Below, piece after piece: positions 14,018 to 22,187 of a stretch of DNA of 34,714 nt (position 1 is its first letter; every line of letters begins with the position of its first letter). The position numbers were made by a program, and so were the translations under genes. Origin of the DNA: DASUGM01 sp036274055 (GTDB lineage: Bacteria > Acidobacteriota > Vicinamibacteria > Vicinamibacterales > SCN-69-37); contig DASUGM010000125.1 of NCBI GenBank assembly GCA_036274055.1, positions 1-34,714 of the forward strand, read 5' to 3'. The notes under the pieces were generated by a model. The model did no database searches, was not told the DNA's origin, and saw only the letters and a program-made list of their open reading frames with translations.

Positions 14018-15745
14018 ATGGGTAATGGAGACGTCAAGAAACTGCAAGTCTTGCAGGGAGGTGCCAGCTCGTCGGAAGGCGGCGAGGTCGACCAGCAGGA
14101 ATTCCAGAAGTTGCTCGAGTTCTACGACACCAGTTTCCGCAATATCGCGGAGGGCGAAGTCGTCAAAGGTCGTGTCGTGAAAGTGACGCCGACCGAAGTC
14201 ATTGTCGACGTCGGCTTCAAGTCCGAAGGCATCATCGCCATCGAAGAATTCATCGACGAGAACGGTCAGGTTGCGGCGCAACCCGACGACATCGTCGACG
14301 TGCTTCTCGAGCGCACCGAAGATCGCGACGGCTACGTCGTGCTCTCCCGTGAAAAGGCCGAGAAGATGAAGATTTGGGACGAGGTCGAGAAGGCCTACCA
14401 GGATCGCAAGGTGGTCATCGGCCGCGTCATCGAACGGATCAAGGGCGGATTGGCCGTCGACATCGGCGTGCGCGCGTTCCTCCCGGGCTCGCAGATCGAC
14501 GTCCGGCCGGTGCGCAACCTCGATGCGCTGCGCGGACAAGAGCTCCGCATGCGCGTCATCAAGGTCAACAAGAAGCGCGGCAACATCGTTCTCTCCCGCA
14601 AGGTTCTTCTCGAAGAAGAAAACGCCGAAAAGAAGAAGACGACGCTCGACACGCTGGCCGAGGGCAAGGTGCTGCGCGGCAGCGTCAAGAACCTCACCGA
14701 CTACGGCGCGTTCATCGACCTCGGCGGCATCGACGGCCTGCTGCACATCACCGACATGTCGTGGGGCCGGGTGACACACCCGTCCGAAGTCGTGCGCGTC
14801 GGCGACGAGATCGACGTCATCGTCCTGAAGTACGACGCCGGCACCGAGCGGGTCTCGCTCGGCCACAAGCAGCTGGTGCCGGATCCGTGGAGCAACGTCA
14901 TCGAGCGTTACCCGGCGGGCATCCGCGTCACCGGCAAGGTCGTCAGCCTGACCGATTACGGCGCGTTCATCGAGCTCGAGCCGGGCGTCGAAGGCCTGAT
15001 CCACGTCTCCGAGATGTCGTGGAGCAAGCGCGTCAAGCACCCGTCGAAGATCCTCAACGTCGGCGACGCCGTCGAGGCGATGGTGCTCGGCGTCGATCCG
15101 GGCGCGCGCCGGATTTCGCTCGGCCTCAAGCAGGTCGAAACCAACCCGTGGCACGAGCTGACCGGCAAGTACCCGATCGGCACGACGATCACCGGCAAGG
15201 TCCGCAACCTCACCGAGTTCGGCGCGTTCGTCGAGGTCGAGGACGGCATCGACGGCCTGATTCACATCTCCGACATGTCGTGGAGCAAGGTGAAGCATCC
15301 GTCGGAAGTGCTGAAGAAGGGCGACACGGTCGAGGCGCAGGTGCTCAGCATCGACGCGGAAAACCAGCGTCTCTCCCTCGGCCTGAAGCAGCTGCAGACC
15401 GGGATCTGGAAAGAGTTCTTCGACAAGCACCACGTCAGCGACATCGTCGAAGGCAAGGTCGTGCGGTTGACCAACTTCGGCGCGTTCGTCGAGCTCGCGG
15501 ACGGCATCGAAGGCCTGATTCACGTCTCCGAGTTCGACTCGTCGCAGGGCGGCGAGAAGCTCGAGCTGCGGACCGGCGAGAACTACCAGATGAAGATCAT
15601 CCGCCTGGTGCCCGAGGAGCGGAAGATCGGCCTCAGCATCCGCGCGCTCAAGGACGCGGAGTTCCGCGCCGACTGGGAAGCGTACGCCGAGACGACGGGA
15701 CGTCCGGAAGCGACGCTGGGCGACCACTTCAAGCATTTGAAGTAG
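14018..15745 (+). CDS. rpsA: 30S ribosomal protein S1
   Basis: A 575-residue protein with six S1 RNA-binding repeats. Their starts can be read as VVKGRVVKVTPTEVIVDVGF, GRVIERIKGGLAVDIGVRAF, VLRGSVKNLTDYGAFIDLGG, VTGKVVSLTDYGAFIELEPG, ITGKVRNLTEFGAFVEVEDG and VEGKVVRLTNFGAFVELADG. S1 binds mRNA leaders on the small ribosomal subunit and helps initiation. The ATG at 14018 is chosen with GAGGAGG 12 nt upstream; a TTG nine codons earlier would place this Shine-Dalgarno inside the gene. rpsA is followed by an HU/IHF gene, as in Escherichia coli (cmk-rpsA-ihfB), but cmk is about 11 kb away. A heptad inverted array separates the stop codon from the next gene. Confidence 0.97.
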   Translation: MGNGDVKKLQVLQGGASSSEGGEVDQQEFQKLLEFYDTSFRNIAEGEVVKGRVVKVTPTEVIVDVGFKSEGIIAIEEFIDENGQVAAQPDDIVDVLLERTEDRDGYVVLSREKAEKMKIWDEVEKAYQDRKVVIGRVIERIKGGLAVDIGVRAFLPGSQIDVRPVRNLDALRGQELRMRVIKVNKKRGNIVLSRKVLLEEENAEKKKTTLDTLAEGKVLRGSVKNLTDYGAFIDLGGIDGLLHITDMSWGRVTHPSEVVRVGDEIDVIVLKYDAGTERVSLGHKQLVPDPWSNVIERYPAGIRVTGKVVSLTDYGAFIELEPGVEGLIHVSEMSWSKRVKHPSKILNVGDAVEAMVLGVDPGARRISLGLKQVETNPWHELTGKYPIGTTITGKVRNLTEFGAFVEVEDGIDGLIHISDMSWSKVKHPSEVLKKGDTVEAQVLSIDAENQRLSLGLKQLQTGIWKEFFDKHHVSDIVEGKVVRLTNFGAFVELADGIEGLIHVSEFDSSQGGEKLELRTGENYQMKIIRLVPEERKIGLSIRALKDAEFRADWEAYAETTGRPEATLGDHFKHLK

Positions 15746-15750
15746 CGCGA

Positions 15751-15878
15751 TGGGTTCCGAGTTCCGGGTTCCAGGTTCCTGGTTCGTTCTTGCGGTTGAC
15801 CGTCGACGTGGTTGCGACGGGCGCGGAGCGTCGCGGCCGGCGCGAACCCGGAACCCGGAACCTGGAACCCGGAACCGC
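15751..15878. repeat. heptad-repeat inverted array between rpsA and the HU/IHF gene
   Basis: The left arm (15751-15785) is five units of the type CGGGTTC (TGGGTTC, CGAGTTC, CGGGTTC, CAGGTTC, CTGGTTC). The right arm (15844-15878) is five units of the reverse complement GAACCCG, in strict 7-nt register. A 58-nt central segment contains its own hairpin, GCGACG...CGTCGC, and the palindrome CGTCGACG. The array ends just before the ribosome-binding region of the next gene, so it could modulate read-through or translation of that gene. The unit matches the small hairpin at 21239-21262. Confidence 0.9.
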
Positions 15879-15895
15879 GAAGCGGAGTTCCGTGC

Positions 15896-16186
15896 ATGAC
15901 GAAAGCGGAGCTGGTCGAAGAAGTTTCTCGCGTCTCCGATTTGACCAAGAAGCATTCGGAGGCGATCGTCGACACGGTGTTCAAGAGCATCGTCGACGCG
16001 CTCCATCGGGGCGAGAAGATCGAACTTCGCGGGTTCGGCAGTTTCCGCCTGCGCCGGCGCGAGCCGCGCAAGGGTCGGAATCCCAAGACCGGCGACAAGG
16101 TCGACGTGCCGCCGAAGCGGGTGCCGTACTTCAAGCCTGGCAAGGAACTCAAGGACCTCATCAACAAGGCTGCGGCGGAAGAGTAG
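15896..16186 (+). CDS. HU/IHF-family nucleoid protein (IHF-beta-like)
   Basis: A 96-residue DNA-bending protein. It starts MTKAELVEEVSRVSDLTKKH and has the family core GEKIELRGFGSFRLRRREPR followed by KGRNPKTGDKVDVPPKRVPY and FKPGKELKDLIN. The segment around GRNPKTG is the DNA-contacting arm with the intercalating Pro. The ATG at 15896 matches the normal family N-terminus; the upstream open frame runs through the heptad array and is not coding. Position after rpsA matches ihfB in other bacteria, but a single HU/IHF-like protein in Acidobacteriota could be homodimeric, so the symbol is left empty. Confidence 0.93.
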   Translation: MTKAELVEEVSRVSDLTKKHSEAIVDTVFKSIVDALHRGEKIELRGFGSFRLRRREPRKGRNPKTGDKVDVPPKRVPYFKPGKELKDLINKAAAEE

Positions 16187-16190
16187 GCCG

Positions 16191-16685
16191 GTGGACCGGC
16201 TCTACACGCCCTGGCGCCTCGCATACGTGACGGAAGCGAGCATCGTGACGCCCGAGTGCATTTTCTGCGCGGCGCTGGCGACCGGCGATCGCGAGACGCT
16301 GATCATCCATCGTGGCCGCCGTACCTTCGTCATCCTCAACAAGTTTCCCTACAACAACGGCCACGTGATGGTGGTGCCGGTGCGGCACGCCGGTCATCTG
16401 TCCGAGCTCGAGATCGACGAACTGCACGAGCTGATGGAGCTGACGCAGACCGCCGAGCGGGCGCTGACCGCGACCTACGGTCCGCACGGCTTCAACATGG
16501 GCCTGAACCTCGGCAAACCGGCGGGCGCCGGCGTCCTCAATCACCTCCACATGCACGTCGTGCCGCGCTGGAACGGCGACACCAACTTCATGGCGGTCGT
16601 CGGCGAAACGCGCGTGCTGCCCGAAGAACTGCCGGAAACCGCGGCGCGGCTGCGCGACGCGTTTGCCCGCGCCCTGACCGTTTGA
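16191..16685 (+). CDS. HIT-family nucleotide hydrolase/phosphorylase
   Basis: A 164-residue histidine-triad protein, of the group related to diadenosine tetraphosphate phosphorylases and galactose-1-phosphate uridylyltransferases. The active-site motif HLHMHVVPRW supplies His118, His120 and His122. FVILNKFPYNNGHVMVVPVR (about 46-65) and GFNMGLNLGKPAGAG (100-114) are family signatures. CIFC at 23-26 may bind zinc, as in the longer HIT proteins. The GTG start lies 4 bases after the HU/IHF stop codon, so the gene is in the rpsA operon or its extension. The exact substrate is not known. Confidence 0.93.
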   Translation: MDRLYTPWRLAYVTEASIVTPECIFCAALATGDRETLIIHRGRRTFVILNKFPYNNGHVMVVPVRHAGHLSELEIDELHELMELTQTAERALTATYGPHGFNMGLNLGKPAGAGVLNHLHMHVVPRWNGDTNFMAVVGETRVLPEELPETAARLRDAFARALTV

Positions 16686-16710
16686 TCGCCCCCCGGAAGG
16701 ATCGCTGTCG

Positions 16711-17853
16711 ATGAATTTCGCGCTGACCGACGCCCAGGACGCCTTCGTCGCGCGGGCGCGCGCGTTCGCGAAAGAACGCGTCGCCCCCGAGGCCGCGGCG
16801 ATCGACGCGGCCGGCGCGTTTCCGCGCCAGCTGGTCGGCGACGCGGCAGCGCTCGGATTGCTGGGCGTGACGATTCCGAAAGAATGGGGCGGCGCCGGAC
16901 GCGACCACGTCAGCTACGCGCACGCCGTCGAAGCGGTGAGCTTCGCGAGCGCCACGGTTGCGGTGATCCTGACGGTGCAGAACTCGCTCGTCGCCGAGCC
17001 GCTGCTCCAGTTCGGCAGCGCCCTTCACAAGGAGGCCTGGCTGCGTCGGCTGGCGCAGGGCCAGGCGATTGGCGCGTTCGCGCTGTCGGAAGCCAACGCC
17101 GGCTCCGACGCGGCCAACCAGCAGACGACGGCGGGGCCGGATGGCGACGGCTACATCATTCACGGCACCAAGGTCTGGGTCGCGAACGCGGAGGCCGCCG
17201 ACGTCGCGATCGTCTTTGCCTCGACCGACCCCTCGTCGCGCAACCGCGGCATCAGCGCGTTCGTCGTGCCGATGGCCACGGAAGGGATCTCGAAGACGCC
17301 GTCGGACTCACTGGGCGTGCGTGGCCTGGGCTGCATGGATGTCCGGTTCGACAAAGTGCGGGTGCCCGCCGACGCGCTGCTGGGCGAGTCCGGGCGCGGG
17401 TTTCGGATCGCGATGCGCGCGCTCGAGGGTGGCCGGGTGGCGATCGCCGCGCAGGCGCTCGGCGTCGGCCAGGCGGCGCTCGACGAGGCAGTGGACTACG
17501 CGCGCAGTCGCGAGGCCTTTGGCCAGGCGATTGGCAATTTCCAGGCGATTCAGTTCCAGTTGGCCGATCTCGCCACCGACCTCGAAGCCGCGCGGCTGCT
17601 GATGTGGAAGGCGGCCGACGCGCGCGATCGCACGCCGCGGGCGTCGGTCGAAGCGGCAATGGCCAAGCTCACCGCGTCGGAGGCCGCTCATCGCGCCGCC
17701 GATCGCGCGATGCAGATTCTCGCCTCCGCCGGCTATCGCCGCGGCTCGAAGATCGAGCGGCTCTTCCGCGACGTGCGCGCGACGGAGATCTATCAGGGCA
17801 CGTCAGAAGTGCAGCGGATGGTGATCGCCGAAGCCGTCATAGAAGGACAATAG
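16711..17853 (+). CDS. acyl-CoA dehydrogenase
   Basis: A 380-residue flavoprotein of normal length. It is expected to oxidise a saturated acyl-CoA to trans-2-enoyl-CoA, passing electrons to electron-transfer flavoprotein. GAFALSEANAGSDAA (about 114-128) is the FAD/substrate signature, GRVAIAAQALGVGQAALDEA the central helical signature, and RDVRATEIYQGTSEVQRMVI the C-terminal signature with the expected catalytic Glu in ATEIYQGTSE. GGAAGG upstream is a plausible ribosome-binding site for the ATG at 16711. It faces the second acyl-CoA dehydrogenase at 18050-19219 across a large palindromic array. Chain-length specificity cannot be read. Confidence 0.93.
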   Translation: MNFALTDAQDAFVARARAFAKERVAPEAAAIDAAGAFPRQLVGDAAALGLLGVTIPKEWGGAGRDHVSYAHAVEAVSFASATVAVILTVQNSLVAEPLLQFGSALHKEAWLRRLAQGQAIGAFALSEANAGSDAANQQTTAGPDGDGYIIHGTKVWVANAEAADVAIVFASTDPSSRNRGISAFVVPMATEGISKTPSDSLGVRGLGCMDVRFDKVRVPADALLGESGRGFRIAMRALEGGRVAIAAQALGVGQAALDEAVDYARSREAFGQAIGNFQAIQFQLADLATDLEAARLLMWKAADARDRTPRASVEAAMAKLTASEAAHRAADRAMQILASAGYRRGSKIERLFRDVRATEIYQGTSEVQRMVIAEAVIEGQ

Positions 17854-17863
17854 GCTTCGGCGG

Positions 17864-18045
17864 CCGTGCGCGGTGCACCGGTGCGCGCTGCGACGTGCGT
17901 GTGCACCGTGCGTCTCTCTTCGTGGCGCACTACTTCGTCGGCGACCCGGGTGAGCCCGAGCGTTTGAATTCTGGCCAACTGTTCCGAAGAGAAGCGCACT
18001 GTGCACACGCACCGCGCATTCGGCGCACCGGCGCACCGCGCACGG
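17864..18045. repeat. long imperfect palindrome of GTGCGCN/GCGCACN units
   Basis: Left arm 17864-17922 and right arm 17985-18045 are near reverse complements along about 60 bases with a few mismatches and short indels. Matching blocks include CCGTGCGCGGTGC, GTGCGTGTGCAC and TCTCTTCG. The arms are built of GTGC-containing units spaced about every 7 bases, looser than in the other arrays. The central 62 bases are not repeated. It fills the whole gap between two convergent acyl-CoA dehydrogenase genes and could end transcription from both sides. Confidence 0.85.
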
Positions 18046-18049
18046 ATCG

Positions 18050-19219
18050 CTAACTCATCAGGTTCTTCGCAATCGTCTGCAGCTGCAGATTGGACGTCCC
18101 TTCGTAGATCTGTCCGATCTTCGCATCGCGGTAGAGCTTCTCGACCGGGTAGTCCTTGACGAAGCCGTAGCCACCGTACAGATTGACGGCCAGCGACGCC
18201 GTGCGTTCGGCGACCTCCGACGAAAAGATTTTGCACATCGCCGCTTCGGTGAGGAACGGCTGGCGGGCGTCGCGCAGGCGCGCGGCGTTGTAGATCAGCA
18301 GCCGGGCCGCCTCGATGTCGGTGGCGGCGCGCGCGATCTGGAATTGCACGCCCTGGAAATCGGCGATCGATTTGCCGAACTGCTTGCGCTCCTTCGTGTA
18401 TTTGATCGTGTGCTCGAGCGCGCCGACGGCGAGGCCGAGCATCTGTGCGCCGATGCCGATCCGGCCTTCGTTCAGCGTTTCGATCGCGACCTTGTAGCCC
18501 TTGCCGACCTCGCCGAGTACCGCCGACTTCGGCACCCGGCATGACTCGAGCAACAGCTCGCACGTGCTCGAAGCGCGGATGCCGAGCTTGTCCTCTTTCT
18601 TGCCGACCGAAAAGCCGGCCATGCCGCGCTCGACGATGAACGCGGTGATGCCACGATAGCCGGCCTCCGGATTGACGGTCGCAAAGACGATGAAGAAGTC
18701 GGCCTCGTTGCCGTTGGTGATCCAGAGTTTGCGGCCGTCGATCACGAAGCCGTCGCCATCCTCGCGCGCGCGCGTCGTCAGCGCGAACGCGTCGCTGCCC
18801 GAGCCGGCTTCCGACAGCGCGTAGGCGCCGACCTGCTTCGAGGCGAGCGCCGGCAGCAGCCGCGCCTTCAGTTCCTGGCTGCCCCAGCGCAGCACCGCGT
18901 TGATCACCAGCGTGTTCTGCACGTCGACGAGCACGCCAACCGACGGATCGACGCGCGACAACTCCTCGACGACCAGCACGGAGTGGAAGAACGTTCCGCC
19001 GGCCCCGCCGTACGCATCCGGGATTTCGACGCCCATCACGCCGAGATCGAACAGCTGATCGATGAGCGATCGCGGAATCTTCGCGTGCTCGTCCATCTCG
19101 CGCACCAGCGGCCGGATCTGAGCGTCGGCAAATTCACGCACGCTGTTGCGCAGCAGGCGTTCGTCCTCGGTCAGCGCGGTCAAGGGGCCGGGCAGCGCGT
19201 CGGCCGTCGGGATAGTCAT
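18050..19219 (-). CDS. acyl-CoA dehydrogenase
   Basis: A 389-residue flavoenzyme of the same family as the gene at 16711, but not a near copy. It carries GAYALSEAGSGSDAFALTTR, the fingerprint GRIGIGAQMLGLAVGALEHT and the C-terminal AKIGQIYEGTSNLQLQTIAK with the expected catalytic Glu in QIYEGTSN. KLWITNGNEAD is the typical 'W-I-T-N' strand. The ATG at 19219 is preferred over a start six codons upstream, because TAACAT ends exactly 8 nt before it and the longer form overlaps the divergent gene. Butyryl- or short-chain specificity is likely from resemblance to BCAD/SCAD types, but this is inferred. Confidence 0.93.
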   Translation of the reverse strand: MTIPTADALPGPLTALTEDERLLRNSVREFADAQIRPLVREMDEHAKIPRSLIDQLFDLGVMGVEIPDAYGGAGGTFFHSVLVVEELSRVDPSVGVLVDVQNTLVINAVLRWGSQELKARLLPALASKQVGAYALSEAGSGSDAFALTTRAREDGDGFVIDGRKLWITNGNEADFFIVFATVNPEAGYRGITAFIVERGMAGFSVGKKEDKLGIRASSTCELLLESCRVPKSAVLGEVGKGYKVAIETLNEGRIGIGAQMLGLAVGALEHTIKYTKERKQFGKSIADFQGVQFQIARAATDIEAARLLIYNAARLRDARQPFLTEAAMCKIFSSEVAERTASLAVNLYGGYGFVKDYPVEKLYRDAKIGQIYEGTSNLQLQTIAKNLMS

Positions 19220-19245
19220 GGGGCCGAATGTTATCATTGAGAATC
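19220..19245. promoter_or_regulatory. divergent promoter with two TANNNT boxes, each 8 nt from a start codon
   Basis: On the plus strand TATCAT (19232-19237) ends 8 nt before GTG 19246. On the minus strand TAACAT (plus bases 19228-19233) ends 8 nt before ATG 19219. The two boxes overlap by two bases, so RNA polymerase could probably serve only one direction at a time. No Shine-Dalgarno is visible for either gene. Leaderless transcription from both sides is inferred. Confidence 0.6.
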
Positions 19246-21237
19246 GTGCCGAAAATCGCTGGCGTTCTCGTGTTTGCGCTTGCGTGGCTGGCGCAGACGC
19301 CGGTGCCGCCGCCGGCGCCCCAGCAGCAGCCGACCTTCCGCACCCGCGTCGACGCTGTCACCCTCGACGTGATCGTGACTGACAAGCAGGGCAACCCGGT
19401 CACCGATCTGACCGCCGCCGACTTCGAAGTTCGCGAAGCCGGCAAGATGCAGTCGGTCGATTCGTTCAAGTTCATCAAGGTCGACGACGGCTACGACGAT
19501 CCGAAAGCCGCGCGCAACATCCTGTCCTTCGACGATCAGCGGCGGGAGACCGGCCGCGAGGACAACCGCCTCTTCGTGATCATGCTCGACGACTATCACA
19601 CCCGTCTCGCCAACAGCATGCGCGTGCGCGAGCAGCTCGTGCAGTTCACGCGGACGTTGACGCCGCACGATCTCGTCGCCGTCGCGACGCCGATCACGCC
19701 GATGGAGCTCCTGACCTTCTCGCGCAATCACGACGAGCTGGCCTCGATGATGATGGCGTTCACCGGGCGGAAGTACGACTACACGCCGAAGAACGCGATG
19801 GAAGAGCGCTATACCTCGTCGCCGCCTGAAACCCAGGAGCGGATGCGCAACGATCTGACCATCTCCGCGCTCGAGGGCTTGTGCCTCTACATGGGCGCGC
19901 TGCGCGACGGGCGCAAGACCATCCTCTACGTCAGCGAGGGCCTGGCCTCGTCGTTGCCCGCCGGCGTCGCCACCAAAGGGACGCTGTTCCCGCGGCCGAA
20001 CGTCCCGGCCGCGACCGAGAACACGCAGATGCAGGACAGCCAGGCGTTTTTCAACTCGACGCAGCTGCTGGCGGACATGCGCCGGGTGTTTCAGGCGGCA
20101 GGGCGCGCCAACGTGTCGATTTACACGATCGATCCGCGGGGTCTGGCGACGTCGGAGTTCCAGATCGACGACAACGTCGGCAGCGGCAACGACCGCAAGA
20201 TTCTGAACGAATCGATGGACATGCTGCGCACCATCGCCGGCGAGACCGACGGCCGCGCCATCGTCAATCGCAACGACGCACTGCCCGAGCTGAAGCGGAT
20301 GGTAAAGGACAACAGCGCCTACTACCTGCTCGGCTACACCTCGTCGGTGGCGGCGCGCGACGGCAAGTTCCACGAGATTCAAGTGCGGGTCAAGCGCAAG
20401 GACGTCGAGGTTCGCGCGCGCAAGGGCTACTGGGCGTACTCGGCCGAGGATGTCGAAAAAGCGTCCGGGCCGAGCAAACCGGCGGCGCCGAAGGACGTCA
20501 CCGCCGCCCTCGAAGGTCTCGCCGCCGTGGTCGAGCCCGGGCGTAATCGCAAAGTCGCGGCCTGGGTGGGCGCCGTCAAGGGCGCGTCGGTGAAACCGAG
20601 CGTCACTTTCGCGTACGAGGTGCCGGCGGGCGTGACGCCCGAGAGCATTGGCGAAACCGTCGCCCAGGTGCGAATCACGGCGACGTCGATCTACGGCGAC
20701 CGGCTGTTCGACGGCATCGTTCCGAAAGATGAGACGGCGAGCACGGTGGCCGGCCAGGTCAGGTTCGACGCGCCGGCAGGCGGACTCGTCGTGCGCGTTG
20801 TCGCCGAGAACGCGCGCGGCACGCGGCTCGACACCGACGAAGTCCAGTTCGAGGTCCCCGACTTCAGCGCGACCCGTCCCCAGGTCACGACGCCCTTCGT
20901 GTATCGCGGCCGGACGGCGCGCGACATCCAGCAGGTCCGCGCCGCCGCCGCGCCGCTGCCGGCCGCGACGCGCGCGTTCACGCGCGCCGACCGCCTGCTG
21001 GTCCGCTTCGACGCCTACGGTCCCGCCGGCCTCCCGCCGACGGTGACCCTGAACCTCCTCAACCGCAGCGGCGACGTGATGGCGAAGCTGCCGGCGCCGA
21101 CGAAGCGGGACCTGACGGGCAATGAGTTCGAACTCGGACTGTCGTCGCTGCCGCCGGGCGACTACATGATCGAAATCGCGGCCGAGCTCAACGGCGAGAC
21201 CTCCCGACAACTCCTCGCGATCCGGGTGACGGGGTAG
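19246..21237 (+). CDS. secreted VWFA-related acidobacterial protein
   Basis: A 663-residue protein. The N-terminus (MPKIAGVLVFALAWLAQTPV) is a signal peptide followed by a Pro/Gln-rich stretch. A beta-rich segment DAVTLDVIVTDKQGNPVTDL precedes the von Willebrand factor A-like domain (about residues 100-380), with DNRLFVIMLDDYHTRLANSM at the expected MIDAS-like strand. The domain matches in form the VWFA-related family TIGR03436, which is heavily expanded in Acidobacteriota. The C-terminal half (about 410-663) is a set of beta-sandwich-like segments ending LPPGDYMIEIAAELNGETSR. The function of the family is unknown; an extracellular or periplasmic binding role is usual guesswork. GTG 19246 is chosen for the 8-nt promoter spacing; an ATG at 19228 would add six residues before the same signal peptide. 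Confidence 0.85.
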   Translation: MPKIAGVLVFALAWLAQTPVPPPAPQQQPTFRTRVDAVTLDVIVTDKQGNPVTDLTAADFEVREAGKMQSVDSFKFIKVDDGYDDPKAARNILSFDDQRRETGREDNRLFVIMLDDYHTRLANSMRVREQLVQFTRTLTPHDLVAVATPITPMELLTFSRNHDELASMMMAFTGRKYDYTPKNAMEERYTSSPPETQERMRNDLTISALEGLCLYMGALRDGRKTILYVSEGLASSLPAGVATKGTLFPRPNVPAATENTQMQDSQAFFNSTQLLADMRRVFQAAGRANVSIYTIDPRGLATSEFQIDDNVGSGNDRKILNESMDMLRTIAGETDGRAIVNRNDALPELKRMVKDNSAYYLLGYTSSVAARDGKFHEIQVRVKRKDVEVRARKGYWAYSAEDVEKASGPSKPAAPKDVTAALEGLAAVVEPGRNRKVAAWVGAVKGASVKPSVTFAYEVPAGVTPESIGETVAQVRITATSIYGDRLFDGIVPKDETASTVAGQVRFDAPAGGLVVRVVAENARGTRLDTDEVQFEVPDFSATRPQVTTPFVYRGRTARDIQQVRAAAAPLPAATRAFTRADRLLVRFDAYGPAGLPPTVTLNLLNRSGDVMAKLPAPTKRDLTGNEFELGLSSLPPGDYMIEIAAELNGETSRQLLAIRVTG

Positions 21238-21238
21238 G

Positions 21239-21262
21239 GTTCCGGGTTCGTTCACCCGGAAC
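21239..21262. terminator. 9-bp hairpin made of the GGGTTCC heptad unit
   Basis: GTTCCGGGT (21239-21247) and ACCCGGAAC (21254-21262) form a perfect 9-bp stem around a 6-nt loop, right after the stop codon of the VWA gene. No T-run follows. The sequence uses the same GGGTTC heptad as the array at 15751-15878, so it could be a minimal copy of that element. Confidence 0.6.
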
Positions 21263-21278
21263 TCACCGTGCGATCTGA

Positions 21279-21284
21279 TAGCAT
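21279..21284 (+). promoter_or_regulatory. -10 box TAGCAT of the TSUP permease gene
   Basis: TAGCAT ends exactly 8 nt before the ATG at 21293. There is no Shine-Dalgarno, and no clear -35 box at the usual distance. It is assigned by its shared spacing with the other starts in this window. Confidence 0.45.
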
Positions 21285-21292
21285 CGCGCGCC

Positions 21293-22177
21293 ATGCTGTC
21301 TCCCTTGTCCGGTCTGCTTGCCGCGCTTGGCGGCTTCACGCTCTACTACGTCGGCGCCTGGTGGACCGGCGCGAAGAATTCAACCAACGCCTCGACCATC
21401 GAGGCACGCCCGGTCGGGGGACCGACGCCGGCGCACCTCGGCATCGGCCTCGTCACCAACTTCTTCGACACGCTTGGCATCGGCTCATTCGCGCCGACGA
21501 CGGCCCTCTTCAAGTTTTTCAAGATGGTGCCCGATCGCCTGATTCCCGGCACGCTCAACGTCGGGCACACCCTGCCAACGATCACGCAGGCCTTCATCTA
21601 CACCGTCGCGATCGACGTTGACGTCACGACGTTGATCCTCATGATCGGCGCCGCCGTGGCCGGCGCGTGGCTCGGCGCCGGCATCGTCGCCAGCTGGCCG
21701 AAGAAGAACGTCCAGGTCGGCATGGGCTTCGCGCTGCTGGTGGCCGCCGGATTGTTCGCGTGGCGCAACCTCGGCGGGAGCGGCAGCGATAGCGGCACGC
21801 TCGGGCTCGAAGGCGTGATGCTCGCCCTCGGCCTCGCCGGCAATTTCTTCCTCGGCGCGCTGATGACCCTCGGCATCGGGATGTACGCGCCGTGCATGAT
21901 CCTCATCGGACTGCTCGGCATGAAGGCCACCGTCGCCTTCCCGATCATGATGGGATCCTGCGCGTTCCTGATGCCGGTGGCGAGCGCTCGTTTCGTGCAG
22001 AAGCAGGCGTACTCGTTCCGCCCGTCGATTGGCCTCGCCCTCGGCGGCATTCCGGGGGTGCTGCTTGCCGCCTACATCTTCACGAGCTTGCCGATTTACT
22101 GGGTGCGCTGGCTGGTCGTCGGCGTCGTGCTGATTGCCGCGACGATGATGCTCCGCTCGGCGGCCCGGAACGAGTAG
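21293..22177 (+). CDS. TauE/SafE-family (TSUP) membrane permease
   Basis: A 294-residue protein with about eight membrane segments. The family's inverted repeat is visible: GLVTNFFDTLGIGSFAPTTA (near 49-68) in the first half and GNFFLGALMTLGIGMYAPCM (near 182-201) in the second. Such proteins transport sulfite, sulfoacetate, taurine-derived or other organosulfur anions, or in other cases unidentified small anions. No substrate can be assigned here. The variant with a long hydrophilic loop after helix 1 (TGAKNSTNASTIEARPVGGP) is common in Gram-negative genomes. It has its own likely promoter 8 nt upstream and ends before a heptad palindrome. Confidence 0.85.
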   Translation: MLSPLSGLLAALGGFTLYYVGAWWTGAKNSTNASTIEARPVGGPTPAHLGIGLVTNFFDTLGIGSFAPTTALFKFFKMVPDRLIPGTLNVGHTLPTITQAFIYTVAIDVDVTTLILMIGAAVAGAWLGAGIVASWPKKNVQVGMGFALLVAAGLFAWRNLGGSGSDSGTLGLEGVMLALGLAGNFFLGALMTLGIGMYAPCMILIGLLGMKATVAFPIMMGSCAFLMPVASARFVQKQAYSFRPSIGLALGGIPGVLLAAYIFTSLPIYWVRWLVVGVVLIAATMMLRSAARNE

Positions 22178-22187
22178 GGCCGCCTCG

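Noticed and set aside
13931..16006. Minus-strand open frame of 691 codons opposite rpsA and the HU/IHF gene
   Set aside because: It is the antisense shadow of two certain genes in GC-rich DNA; it runs through the heptad array and its composition (Asp/Leu/Arg/Val-rich) matches complementary codons of S1.
16711..19219. The two convergent acyl-CoA dehydrogenases as a recent inverted duplication
   Set aside because: Their protein sequences differ throughout apart from the family motifs, so they are old paralogues.
19234..21339. Minus-strand open frame of 701 codons opposite the VWA gene
   Set aside because: Arg/His/Gly-rich shadow translation without any domain; the plus strand carries a signal peptide and recognisable domain.
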